Shown piece after piece: positions 32,552 through 46,492 of a stretch of DNA of 64,000 bases. Source of the stretch: Lineus longissimus (Eukaryota; Nemertea; Pilidiophora; Heteronemertea; Lineidae); NCBI RefSeq assembly GCF_910592395.1, contig NC_088312.1, positions 21,521,292 through 21,585,291 on the forward strand, in the 5' to 3' direction. Made by a program: the position numbers and the translations under genes. The first letter of the stretch is position 1; every line of letters starts with the position of its first letter. Below the pieces are notes generated by a model that had not been told where the DNA came from, ran no database searches, and saw nothing but the letters and a program-made list of their open reading frames with translations.

Positions 32552-35500
32552 CTGAAATGCAAACACATGTTTCATCACATCAATCTACTTTGTGTATTGC
32601 TGGGTTTCTGGTGGGTTAAGTTGAATTTAGGCTGTTCTCCTTCCACGAAATCTACTTTTTTCTTCCTCCCCACTTGAGCACGGACATATGGCTTCAGATT
32701 CGTCGGCATTTCATTTCTTCGCGACACAGATGACTGTTCAATGGTTTTCTCATAGGTCGAGGGAATGGTTGAATTATGATAACTTACCAACTGTTTCTAA
32801 CAGTATTTGATTTAAAGATCTGATTCTGATGCTGATATCCTGATCAAGTGCATCATAATAAAGAAACCGTGCTGTAAAAAGGATAAAACGTGAAGCAGGG
32901 AAGGAAGCCCACGTGAACGTTTCAGCTCATTTAAGATTTACATGACCTCAGACTCTTTGAATCGAATCTTGAAAAGCCTTTGGCATCTTTTCATCCTATT
33001 AAGGTTGGTGAAATAAAAACACGAAGAGCGGTGAAATAAACTACCCGTTTTCAGATTTATTTTGTGTTTATATAAGCACCAAATGCTTATCAAGTAAACG
33101 TTACAGAGTATGGTATGAAATGCTTACCAACTACGTATGCACAGTATCTAATTGAACGATTCCAATCCCGATCCGATTATAGGCCGATCATAGAATGCAT
33201 CTTTGTTACGAAGATGTTCTGAAAGAAAGAAAAATATTGATTCGATAAGAGTCAAGACCAATAAGTGTCAAATCATTTGAAAGATATTTGCCATCATCTC
33301 TTTGAATTGAATCCTAAAATTTAGCACTTCTCATTGATTTGGTTGTTAGCAGTTCATGTCTTTGATTCTGACTCAAACAGATTGAATATGGTCAGCCTAA
33401 CTTACACTAATGTCCGAATACCATGTCCTATTAAAATAAAATATACAAACATGCGTGCATATGGTTTCGATTTAGCTTGATATACAAAGTACCATTGTGT
33501 CTTCGTCTTTAGAAATTGGGCAAAATAGGGACAGAATGTAAATTAGAAATGTTCTCATTTATTTTGTGACACCTCTACACATGTCCTCTCTGTTAGTGCC
33601 ATTCGTTTTTTTACTATGCTTAGACATAGATATTTAAGGCAGGGTGATGAGGCCAAAAAATATTTGATTGTGTGTAAGTCGTGGGGATACGTACTCTGAA
33701 TTACTTGCTGATGCTTAGGCATCCAACTTCAGGGGCTGGCCAGTGAGCGCTCATTAAATGAAGTTATTGTTTCACTTGTTATACGTGATATACGTACGAA
33801 AGCCCAGAAGGCTCATTCGACAAAACTTACTTCGACAAAATTGACTTCGACAAAACTCACTTCAACAAAGACTTCGACAAAATTGATTTCGACAAAACTC
33901 ACTTCGACAAAACTCACTTCGACAAAACTCACTTCGACAAAACTCACTTCGACAAAATTGACTTCGCCAAAATTCACTTCGACAAAATTGATTTCGACAA
34001 AACTCACTTCGACAAAACTCACTTCGACAAAACTCACTTCGACAAAATTGACTTCGCCAAAATTCACTTCGACAAAATTGATTTCGACAAAACTCACTTC
34101 GACAAAACTCACTTCGACAAAATTGACTTCGCCAAAATTCACTTCGACAAAATTGATGTCGACAAAACTCACTTCGACAAAATCGACCAATCAAATCGTG
34201 TTTTACATACCTACCTATGTGTTTTACATAGGTAGGCCAGAGGTGGGTATCTAGGTCATAGTAGCTATCATGGCGGTCAAGGATCCACCCAACACGAGGG
34301 TATGAATCTCTGATGAGCAAAACTCGTTCGTATTTATTTTCCGAAACCGCGAGTCACTAAAGGTAGAAGAGCTTGTTAAGTACACTACTTATAAATGAGT
34401 TTTATGAGTAAGGGCCTGGCCAAACGGCCTGCGGTAATTGTAAGACGCTGTCATTACTGTAAAATCACGGCACGGATATCTGTTTGTATGTATCATGATA
34501 TGCTACCATACACATAAAGCATCCGTCTATATAAGATACATGTCTACAAGAAATGTAGTATAGCAGAAAATAAATACGAACGAGTTTTGCTCATCAGAGA
34601 TTGATACCCTCGTGTTGGGTGGATCCTTGACCGCCATAATAGCAACTATGACCTAAATACCGACCTCTGGCCTACCTATGTAAAACACATAGGTAGGTAT
34701 GTAAAACACGATTTGATTGGTCGATTTTGTCGAAGTGAGTTTTGTCGAAATCAATTTTGTTGAAGTCTTTGTTGAAGTGAGTTTTGTCGAAGTAAGTTTT
34801 GTCGAATGAGCCTTCTGGGCTTTCGTATATACGTCATATGTGATAGATGTACTTACAAAATCCTTCTCAATAGAGAACCCCCTGCAAGTAAATGCATACA
34901 ACGTTTCTATATTATCGTAATCTACGGGCATTTTCTCTTTCGAATTATGAACCCCAGAATAAATAACGAAGAATTATGAAATAGTTGTACTTGTGTTTAT
35001 GGAGGAGGGATTATATTTCAGTCGCACTGGTAGATAGTCTGTTGGGAATTTTACTTACATGTATAACGTGTTCGATTTTGGTAACGAAACTTGAATCCTA
35101 TACAATCTCCTTAACGTATAATACTGCAAAAGTGCAATAAATGAAGTGACAATATAGTTTTTGTCGTACTTAGGCGACTCATTTAAGCATGTATAACTAT
35201 GAAAGTCCGTTGGATCATAGATAACAAAGGAAGATTATTTTTTCATCCCACATTCTCTGTTGTTTTAAATAATATCGAGGGTCTCTGATCAATCCTATCA
35301 AGAAAATATTACTAAACCCTAATCAATATGGCAACGCAGTACAATATATAGTCCAGCCGCTTGGGTGAATTAATTAAGTCTGCTTCAACATATTCAAGTA
35401 AAGACGATTGAAAGATTTTTAATATTGTCACCATGCATCCAATATAAAAACTTACAGTTCTGTCCTGTATTTCACTGTAAAATGAATCAAAATAAAAAAT

Positions 35501-38500
35501 AAGCAACATCTAGTTGTCACGTTGACTCAGCTCTTTTCGGTATCGAGAGCGGTGATATTTTGGAATTGACAATATTCCTTAAGTTTCTTCATTCACGAAG
35601 CAGCAACGACTTTGTATCAACATTCGGGGCGCAAAATGAAAAAAGTGATACAGATGTGATAACTCAGTTTATCGTCAACTCAATCAGGCAAAGCATTGAA
35701 TGTTTTTATTGCTATCGTCTGTATTCTTTGTGTGTCAGTATTTACCTCAAGGAAACTGCTGTTCGGTTTTTAGGATCAATGGGTCTGGAACAAAAAGTAT
35801 TACAAACACTTCAAATTAGATGCAGACTGGTAACCAAATGATCTGAAAAAAATCATATCTTAATCACATCTCAGTCGTAGTTACAAATCTCAATTGGGCT
35901 ACAACTCACCTACATTTGTAATTCCTTGCGATATTGGTGGGTCATCTTCTTCGCCAAGCCTTCCGAAATCCTACGCGAAAAATCACGCGGTTGTTTATTA
36001 CGCGTTTACGCAGTATTTTCGATACACTCGCGAGATACGCAGAATTTTCGATACAGTCGGTGAGAAGCAGCACCGTACAAGCATACGGCGCTGCAAGGAA
36101 CCATGAAGCAGATAGGACAGGAGCTTCATGGTTGTGTTGTCTTTTTATCTTACCAACTCCTGCCGCGCCTGTAAAATGAGGAAGATGATTAGAGTTTATG
36201 TTACCAGTTGATCAGGCTATGAAACTAACTAAGGGTCATCACTACAGTTGATAATGCCAACAAAAGTTGGTGTCATCATTCGTTTTAATCAAATTAAGAG
36301 TTACTTTTAGTGGCACTTTTTCCGCTGATGAAAAAACGGAGAGTTCGTGGCTTCCTGGTTGAGTCGCCATATATAGAGTTGAAATGAAATAATTATACTG
36401 CATTTAAATTGGAATAAAACTATCATGATATTCATTATTCTATCCACATGTTGTAATAGAGGTTATCAATACGTATGAAATGATAGTAAAACTTGATGCT
36501 TTCACTTCATTGAACTGACCCAACCCATACCTCCGGTGATCTTGAGGGAATGGGTCACAAACCAATGTATGACCCACGACAACTCAATCTTGATGAAGGT
36601 AACCACGTGCTTGACACTGATGACGGTCTTCCAGAACACCATATCAGTCTTTGCAGTCACTCCCACGGCAAAGTAGTGCACCTGAATCTTGAACTTGAGG
36701 ATGAGTTCAGTCTTGATTATGATTGTCAGCTGGCTCTGTTGGGACTTCTCCACCTTGAATCCTCCACACAAGAATAGAAACCTACAATGGTCAGTGTTTA
36801 CGAGGTTACATGATGTATCTTGTGATAGAGAAACATTGCAAGGGAGCATGGTGACAAATGGCGTGAACAATACTCTATCAGAAGCTGTTGCTTTTTCATT
36901 CATTAACTATTCATATAAGTTGAACATTCAAGTTTAAATTTCAAATTATAGACGAACGTACCTGGCGTTTGATGTATAGGCTGCAGCCATATTGACAATA
37001 TTAGTTGACAATAACAAGACTCATTAATTTGATATTACCAACCTCTTTATGTCCTTCCTAAAGAATGTAGTGAATTCAACCTTGACCTTCAGAAAGATCT
37101 TTAAGATGTCAATCCTTCCTCCCATATACGGTATAGACATGACCTCGTTCATGTACATTTTAACCTTGGTCTCCACGTCGAAGGTCAACACATGCACGTG
37201 CTTGGTGTAGTAGATGACCTTAAGTCTGAGGCCGGAGGGTCCCAGGATAAACAAACGTAAGAGCATCAAGATATACTGGCGGGACCGGCCAAAGCCGGAT
37301 TGTCCGTTTGATGATGATGTGTCCAGGATAAATATCAGGTCAAGACGCACGGTGCGTTTACCGCCATCTAAAAAAAAACACCAAATGTAAGAACATGCAA
37401 AGACTAAGATACTAAACGCAAAGAACTTTGCCTCACTGCCGGTGTAGAAGTTTAAAATGTCCTAGGATAAAATGTCCGGGAACAAAGGATTCTATTATGC
37501 GCTTCAATCTCTGAGCTATTGACTGTCAGGGTCTCTATAGAACCATATTGCAGAATACAATAGGGCCGGACACTTTTTCCAGGGGGGACACTTTTTACTT
37601 TTACACCGGTTCCTAGATAAGTTCGATTGCTTGTTTTGGCAACTACACGGCAATAGCATCATATTGCGTTTTGTTACTAACAATGAATTTGAAGTTTTTA
37701 TCTTAATCAAGAGATGGCGAAGGCATAATACTCGTGTTTATAACTTACTAATTGGACCACCTGGACCACTGGGACAGGCTGAAATACATGAAAAATCGTT
37801 GTAGACAGATAGTGACAGTTTTTGTAGGGCGTATTGAGACTGCTGTCATTAGCATAAAAATATTAAAATTATATTTCAATATTAGTGAGCCGCATAGTCT
37901 GTTAGTTACTGTTACTGTATGAGTTAAAGACTACCTAAGTCTTTCTTAACTTACCTGGCCGAGTTGTTACTCCTCCTCCTACAAGACGTGAAAGGACAAA
38001 AAAAGAAAGTAATGCTTGATGTTATTGTACCGCAATAATATTCCCAATAGGGCAAAACCATACTGCCTTTCTACATGTAAGGGGATCAATTATTCTTTAC
38101 GTTGCGAGCATGCCATCCCAGTTCCGGATAGCAATTTTTGCAGTGAGGCTTTATAGATAGACATCTTGCCATTGTTTTAAAACAACCAGATCTCGGTACA
38201 ATCATTTCTGCTGGCAGCAATGAACAGTTCAAGGTTACCTGAAGCCAAAGGTAGGAGCATATCATTACTTGCGGCAGGGGCCACAATTTTGAAAGAACTC
38301 GCACGCAGTAATCGTGGGCTGATTTTACCTCTAGGCGGAGTAGTCCTTCGCGCTGGATTGGTAGTCTTTGGCACTTCAGGTGCTGGTGTAGGTGGTGCTG
38401 AACACTTCCCACTCGACACGACTTGACCTGGCGAACAACATTTTCCCTGAACCAGGATCTTCCCTTTTGGACAGCACTTGCTTCCTGCACCAATAAAACC

Positions 38501-41500
38501 TCGTGGGCAGCACTGTCCATTTGACTTTTGTGTGCCCTTTGGGCATTCTGAACAGGCAAACACACAATCATTGGTTTAAATTTAAATGGATATCAGAGTT
38601 TTGATAACCACTGCGTATCAAAATTTGCTAAAATTCGGCAGGCCGATAAGAAAGATCGTCCCAATGTTGTGGTGCCATCGGTCTGCGTTAATGGCGATGC
38701 TCAATGCAGGATAGAATGGCATCGGCACATTTATACCTAAAAATCGGCCAGGAAGAGTAAAATAATGGCTTCCGACTACATGATATAAAGATTACACCAG
38801 CTGTAGCATGATTATTGTGCCCTGAGTTCCCATTCCAAGCAAACATTTGCTGAAGGATTATGGTGCATGGCTGTAGATACCAATTCGCTTACCGTTTGGT
38901 GGTTCCACTGAAATAATAGAATAAAGGTACTAAGTCAAGAAAAAAGCTTCAATTATGGAACACGTGTTGGATTTGCTTGGAACTGAGCAACTATATGCTG
39001 ATGCTCTTTATCTACTCGTTGTCCTCGGAGTTGATCCGATTCTGCCTGTTTATGCCTGTTGGTTGGTCGTCTATCGGTTGAATGCGACTCCGTCACAACT
39101 CTTCAAGGGTCTGTTTGAAAGCGCTTCAGCATCACTGATGGAGTTGTCTGTCTGATTAAACTTGAGTTCAGTTACCACTTGGTGCATCGGAGACGACTGA
39201 TGAAGAACCCGGAAAGTAGTCTAGAGAAGTTTACTGCTTATGTTCTTCTTGACCTGATTTAAAAAGAGCACGCATGTTAATTTACCTTTTTTTGTAGTTG
39301 TTACCGGGGGAGGCGCTGGCGTCGGAGGCACAGTGCACTTCCCACCGGAGACAACCTGTCCCTTCTTGCAGCATTTCCCTTGGACAAGTATCATTCCCGT
39401 TGGACAGCATTTGTTGCCACTCGCGATATAGCCTTTTGGGCAACATCTTCCATTGCTGAACACTGTGCCTATCTTGCAGCAGGTGGTAGTACCAGGTGCC
39501 TTCTTATGGCCAGGTGGACATTCTGCAGAGAATTGGTGTATATGTTTGGTAAAGCCTTGTTCACGGAGCATCATGAGCCTTCTCACCAGACACACTATCA
39601 GATTGTTGTTGTTTGCAGAATGTCTGTTGCAAGAATTCGTTTTACGCGTTGAGGTTGCTAGCCTTACGCCAAATCCTCTTCCGCTGGGACTGGCTATGCA
39701 GCGGTTATGAATAGCTTTATTTTGGTGATACTTCTGTAACGAAGAAAACCCCACTTGGACCGACCGTAATTTCCCTTTTGCTGTAATCACAGCGCAGCGG
39801 GGAAGTACCCTAGCAGCAGGCCTTCACAGTGTCAATATTGATAACGCCTGTTGAGCACTTGATTTACAAGAAACGATTAATTCTAAACGATCTGGGCACG
39901 ATCGTGAAACCGTTGATATTACTGTAGTAAAATCCAAAGAGTTAGGACTCAATGACAGATTGTCAACGTACCGTTTGACGGTATTGTTGGTTTCACTGTT
40001 GTTACGCGGTCTGGTGGTGTGACACATTTTCCGCCAGATACTTTTTGGCCTTGCGGGCAGCATTTTCCACTCATGAACTTGGTTCCCTTTGGGCAGCACT
40101 TTGTACTAGAGGCAACGAAGTGATCTGGAGGGCAGCACTTTCCTTGATTGAGTACCTGTCCCTTTGGACAGCAGGTATTGCCAATTTTGTACTGTCCCGT
40201 AGGACATTCTGAAAAAGAGGAAATATCTGTAGACATGATGATTGCCCTAGTGGTAGTTCGAATGAGTACATCGGTTGTATTGAGACAAAACCGTTATAAA
40301 CGTTAGATTAGAAGCGTATTTGATTGAAAAGTACTTTTCCTTCCCACCCTGCATTAAGAGATTCTGGTGTGTTCATTATGGCCTGTCATCACAAAAATGA
40401 ATAATTTTCAGCCTGGTTGTAGAAATACATTGATAACGCAAATTGGGCGATTTGCAGTAGTCCATGAGGTAGCTTAAAAAATCCATCTGACACGATGTGA
40501 ACCAAGTTGTTGCCTCTCCTTTTTGAAATACCGAACACACGATTTTGTGTCATAATCGCCCTCCTTCCGTTTCACATTAAGATGAAAGTATTAAGTATAA
40601 TGCTGACAATCTGTACATACCAGGCTGACTCGGAGTGGCTGGAATCAGGAAAAAACGGGGGTCATAAGATCAACTCGCTTACGATACTGGCCGAGGGCTG
40701 CCTTCCTGTTGACCTAAGCCCTTACCACTGTTTTGTTTACTGTGGTAAACAAATGTCGTTTTGTGAATAAAATTTTTTCATATAAAGTAAACAATACCGG
40801 CATCATTACTGCACACATGTTAATGCATAAATCAATTTATTTTGAATGCACTCGACTCACGCATGGGATAACATTGTCTTTACATAAATTTATACAAATA
40901 AAAAGCACCTTTAGTATGGGCAGATCCTTTACGATTAGAATGTTGATAGCGGTTGTCAAAGTCTCGTAAAGATCAATATACAAATCTGATACTCCATGTT
41001 TTTTAGTCATAAACACGAAGTATGCACTGCATTGGACATAAACACTGTTGAACGATTGGTTAGTTCGTTAGCGACGATCATCGTACTTCTCCGAAGAATT
41101 TGTTTACTTCGAAAGGCAATGACAGGGGCATGAAACATAAATATGTCAAAAGAGAGCAAGTGGAAATGTCAAACTTGTCACTATACAATGTACTCACTTA
41201 TGGGTGTTGGTGCTGCTGTCACTGTAGGCGCTGGTATCGGTGGTTGTGAACATTTTCCTCCAGATACCTTCATACCAGGCGGACAGCATTGGCCTTCAAT
41301 CAGCTTGGTTCCATCTGGGCAGCATTTTGTAGCCGAGGCCTTGAAATGAGCTGGTAGGCAACACCCTCCTTTTACTGGCACCATTCCTTGTGGACAACAG
41401 GTCCCGCCAATCTTGTAAAGACCCTTTGGACAACCAGGTATCTTGGTGGTTGTTTTCCTTGCTGAAGAAGAAAAGGCTTTTGATACTGTAAACTACCATG

Positions 41501-43398
41501 CTAATTTCACGGGTGTCATATTCTCGCTTATTTCACAGATGACCTTGATTCACGAAAATAATAATCGCGAAAACGTTATGAACTTCATGGACACATGAAT
41601 AAATAAATGACAAGAAAATGAAGAGAAAAAAGAGAAAAATGTAGTGGATTCACGGGGAGTCGAACCCGTGACCATCAGATCATAAGTCCAGCATACTAAC
41701 CGGTGAACCACCGAGGCTTTCATGTTACGGTGGAGATTTCCGGCGCATCTGATAGTCAGGCTATGGCGATCTGAACCTTATGAGAATTTGTGTGGTTGCC
41801 ACTTTGATGGAGGACCTATGCCAGCAATAAATGAGACTTCAGGACCGATGTTCACTGCCGGTAAGTCGGCATGAGACATACTTTGGGTGGGCAACAGCTC
41901 GCGATTGACATTTCCAAAATGCGGTTTATACGGTTGGACATTAAGAAAGCACAATCCATCGGCTCATGTGAATATTTTTTAAAGGCACATGAAATAAAAA
42001 AAGGAACACTTGAACGTTTTTTGAAATGTCTGTTACATAATGAAGGGGTGCACCGAAATGTAACAGATACATGACCAACTAGATATACCATACTCTGCTG
42101 TAAACCGCATTCATCAATTATCGTCTTTGATCTCTGTGATATTTAAAAAATCGGCGAACATACATTATGTTCAATACACTACAGATCATGTCACAGATGT
42201 TAAAGTGCCAACAATGTTTTCTTCATGGCTTCTTTTCTGGGTTGTTAGTTTTGTATGCAACTCACGTGTTTCTGTAGGACCGGGAGTGGAACCAACGTTA
42301 GAGGGAGTCGACGGACCGCACTTTCCATCCTTGACAACCTGTCCTGGTTTGCAGCATTTCCCTTCGATCATTGTAGTCCCTAGAGGACAGCATTTATTAC
42401 CAGAAGCCACTTGGCCCTTGGGGCAGCATCTTCCATTTGAAAATACTTCGCCAGTCTTGCAGCACTTTCCTTCCTTTGTCTTGTATGTACCCTTGGGACA
42501 ACCGGCTACAAGGATAAAGATGAAAGAGTTAGACATGCACAGACATTGTACGAATTTATTCTGGTCTTTGATTTAAAAAAAAATATTTTGAAAATTCGTT
42601 CTTCAGGACCTGGTAAGTGTACATTGGATTGTCTGTATCAGCACTGCCTATGTTAAGACATAATCAGTGTGATTTATTGAGATCCAGTTCACTGCGAAAG
42701 GCAGCAGGCATCCTATATTAACTTGAATGAATTTTCAATAGGAATGATTCGTTTTTTCGAATATCATACTTACGAGTTGGTTTGGCTGTAAAATTGAATT
42801 ACTGGTCATTAAATATCGTCGACAGATAACTACAATTTTAGGTATGGACATTGCAATTTCAATCACTTTCGGAGTATACATGTATATCCAAATCTGTCTG
42901 TCATGTCTGAACCCTCAAACATGTACCCTTCTGCTTACTCGACCGTCTGACAAGACGTTGACATGAAATAAAGGTCCCCTCCTTCTCTCTACATGTACCC
43001 TTCTGCTTACTCGAATGTCTGACTAGACGTTGACATGAAATAAAGGTCCCCTCCTTCTCTCTACATGTACCCTTCTGCTTACTCGAATGTCTGACTAGAC
43101 GTTGACATGAAATAAAGGTCCCCTCCTTCTCTCTACATGTTCCCTCCTGCTTACTCGAATGTCTGAATAGACGTTGACATGAAATAAAGGTCCCATCCTT
43201 CTCTCTACATGTACCCTTCTGCTTACTCAACCGTCTGACTAGACGTTAACATGAAATAAAGGTCCCCTCCTACTCTCTACATGTTCCCTCCTGCTTACTC
43301 GAATGTCTGAATAGACGTTGACATGAAATAAAGGTCCCCTCCTTTTTAGCTCACCTCTTAGCAGAGGTGAGCTTATCCCATACCGTGGCGTCCGTCGT

Positions 43399-43454
<56 letters not shown>

Positions 43455-46400
43455 CGTCGTCGTCCGTCGTCCGTTAGCAGGGCACGTTTCGTAACTGTTA
43501 GAGCTATTGAGTTGAAACTTGGTGCACATGTACCCTTATGTAATGACACCTTGGAGACCAAGTTTCGGTCCGATTCGTTTCATGGTTTGGCCACCAGGGG
43601 GCCAAACGTTAAAAGTGAAAATATGCAATATCTCCCTTAATAGTAGTCGGGAAATTTTGAAAAAAATATGGTAGGTACTTCTAGCAAAGGTGCATCATAT
43701 ATCCTCCGGGTTTTTGATTTGACCTCCTTTTCAAGGTCACAGAGGTCAAATGGTGTAAATTGGCCGTTAGGATGTAACGATGGCACGTTTCTAAACTGCA
43801 ATGACTATTGATACCAAATTTGGTACACATTTACCCCTTAGTCAGGTGATCTCAGGGACCGAAGTTTGGTCCAATATGATTCACCACTTGACCACCAGGG
43901 GGCAAAATCCAAAAACCTTAAAAATGTGATTATTCCTTAACTTCTTGCCCGATTGCCACCAATTTGATATCATGGGCACATCTAACCACCATACAGTATA
44001 TGTCACACAGGTTTTTAATTTGACCTTCTTGTCAAGGTCACAAAGGTCAAATGGCGTAAATTCGCCGTCAGGCCGTAACTATGGCACGTTTCTTAACTGC
44101 AATGACTATTGATCAAAAATTAAGTACACATGTACCCCTTGGTCAGGTGATCTCAGGTACCGAAGTTTGGTGCGATCTGATTTGCCGTTTGGCCTCCAGG
44201 GAGGGGGCCAAATCCTAAATTCTTCAAAATGCCATTATTCCTAGTAATGACTTGCCCGATTGGCACCAATTTTATATCATAGGTACATCTAATTCTAACA
44301 ACCATTCAATGTGTCACCCGGGTCTTCTTTGATTTGACCTACTTTTCAAGGTCACAGAGGTCGAATGTTATGTAAATTGGCCATTTTGGGGAAATTATAA
44401 TTGCTTGGACCTACATCAAACCTAACACTACATGACACAATACCATGCTCTTTATCCATCTTTCCTCCACATGAGGTGAGCACAATGGCCCTGGCCATTT
44501 CATTTTCTCTACATGTACCCTTCTGCTTACTCAGCCGTCTGACAAGACGTTGACATGAAATAAAGGTCCCCTCCTTCTCTCTACAAGTTCCCTTCTGCTT
44601 ACTCAACCGTCTGACTAGACGTGGACATGAAATAAAGGTCCCCTCCTTCTCTCTACATGTACCCTTCTGCTTACTCAACCGTCTGAATAGACGTTGACAT
44701 GAAATAAAGGTCCCCTCCTTTTCTCTACATGTACCCTTCTGCTTACTCAACCGTCTGACTAGACATGGACATGAAATAAGGGTCCCCTCCTCTCTACATG
44801 TACCCTTCTGCTTACTCAACCGTCTGACTAGACGTGGACATGAAATAAAGGTCCCCTCCTTCTCTCTACATGTTCCCTCCTGCTTACTCAACCGTCTGAC
44901 TAGACGTGGACATGAAATAAAGGTCTCCTCCTACTCTCTACATGTTCCCTCCTGCTTACTCGAATGTCTGACTAGACATGGACATGAAATAAGGGTCCCC
45001 TCCTTCTCTCTACATGTACCCTTCTGCTTACTCAACCGTCTGACTAGACGTGGACATGAAATAAAGGTCCCCTCCTTCTCTCTACATGTACCCTTCTGCT
45101 TACTCAACCGTCTGACTAGACGTTGACATGAAATAAAGGTCCCCTCCTTTTCTCTACATGTACCCTTCTGCTTACTCAACCGTCTGACTAGACGTGGACA
45201 TGAAATAAAGGTCCCCTCCTTCTCTCTACATGTACCCTTCTGCTTACTCAACCGTCTGACTAGACATGGACATGAAATAAGGGTCCCCTCCTTCTCTCTA
45301 CATGTACCCTTCTGCTTACTCAACCGTCTGACTAGACGTGGACATGAAATAAAGGTCCCCTCCTTCTCTCTACATGTACCCTTCTGCTTACTCAACCGTC
45401 TGACTAGACATGGACATGAAATAAGGGTCCCCTCCTTCTCTCTACATGTACCCTTCTGCTTACTCAACCGTCTGACTAGACATGGACATGAAATAAAGGT
45501 CTCCTCCTACTCTCTACATGTACCCTTCTGCTTACTCAACCGTCTGACTAGACGTGGACATGAAATAAAGGTCCCATCCTTCTCTCTACATGTACCCTTC
45601 TGCTTACTCAACCGTCTGACTAGACATGGACATGAAATAAAGGTCTCCTCCTACTCTCTACATGTACCCTTCTGCTTACTCAACCGTCTGACTAGACATG
45701 GACATGAAATAAAGGTCCCATCCTTCTCTCTACATGTACCCTTCTGCTTACTCAACCGTCTGACTAGACGTTAACATGAAATAAAGGTCCCCTCCTTCTC
45801 TCTACATGTACCCTTCTGCTTACTCAACCGTCTGACTAGACATGGACATGAAATAAGGGTCCCCTCCTTCTCTCTACATGTACCCTTCTGCTTACTCAAC
45901 CGTCTGACTAGACGTGGACATGAAATAAAGGTCCCCTCCTTTTCTCTACATGTACCCTTCTGCTTACTCAACCGTCTGACTAGACATGGACATGAAATAA
46001 GGGTCCCCTCCTTCTCTCTACATGTACCCTTCTGCTTACTCAACCGTCTGACTAGACGTGGACATGAAATAAAGGTCCCATCCTTCTCTCTACATGTTCT
46101 CTCCTGCTTACTCAATTGACTGATTAGATGTTAACATGAAATAAAGGTCCCATCCTTCTCTCTACAAGTTCCCTTCTGCTTACTCAACCGTCTGACTAGA
46201 CGTGGACATGAAATAAAGGTCCCCTCCTTCTCTCTACATGTTCCCTTCCGCTTACTCAACCATCTGCCTAGACGTGGACATGAAATAAAGGTCCCCTCCT
46301 TTTCTCTACAAGTTCCCTTCTGCTTACTTAACCATCTGACTAGACGTGGACATGAAATAAAGGTCCCCTCCTTTTTAGCTCACCTCTTAGCAGAGGTGAG

Positions 46401-46457
46401 CTTATCCCATACCGTGGCGTCCGTCGTCCGTCGTCGTCGGCGTCGTCGTCGTCGTCG

Positions 46458-46492
<35 letters not shown>

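Noticed and set aside
33813-34254. Long frames on both strands encoding STKLTSTKLT or EVSFVEVSFV repeats
   Set aside because: Produced by the 15-bp minisatellite in the foldback element; all phases divisible by three stay open. No start context, splice sites or family.
35560-36179. Plus-strand frames of 70-93 codons
   Set aside because: No recognisable features, and they overlap predicted introns of the opposite-strand gene.
38955-39155. 66-codon plus-strand frame with a hydrophobic centre
   Set aside because: Lies in an intron of the minus-strand gene; no support.
43239-43561. Poly-Asp and poly-Thr frames (also 30,538-30,791 and 46,380-46,668)
   Set aside because: Translation of the (TCG)n tract in the dispersed repeat; tract length differs among copies.
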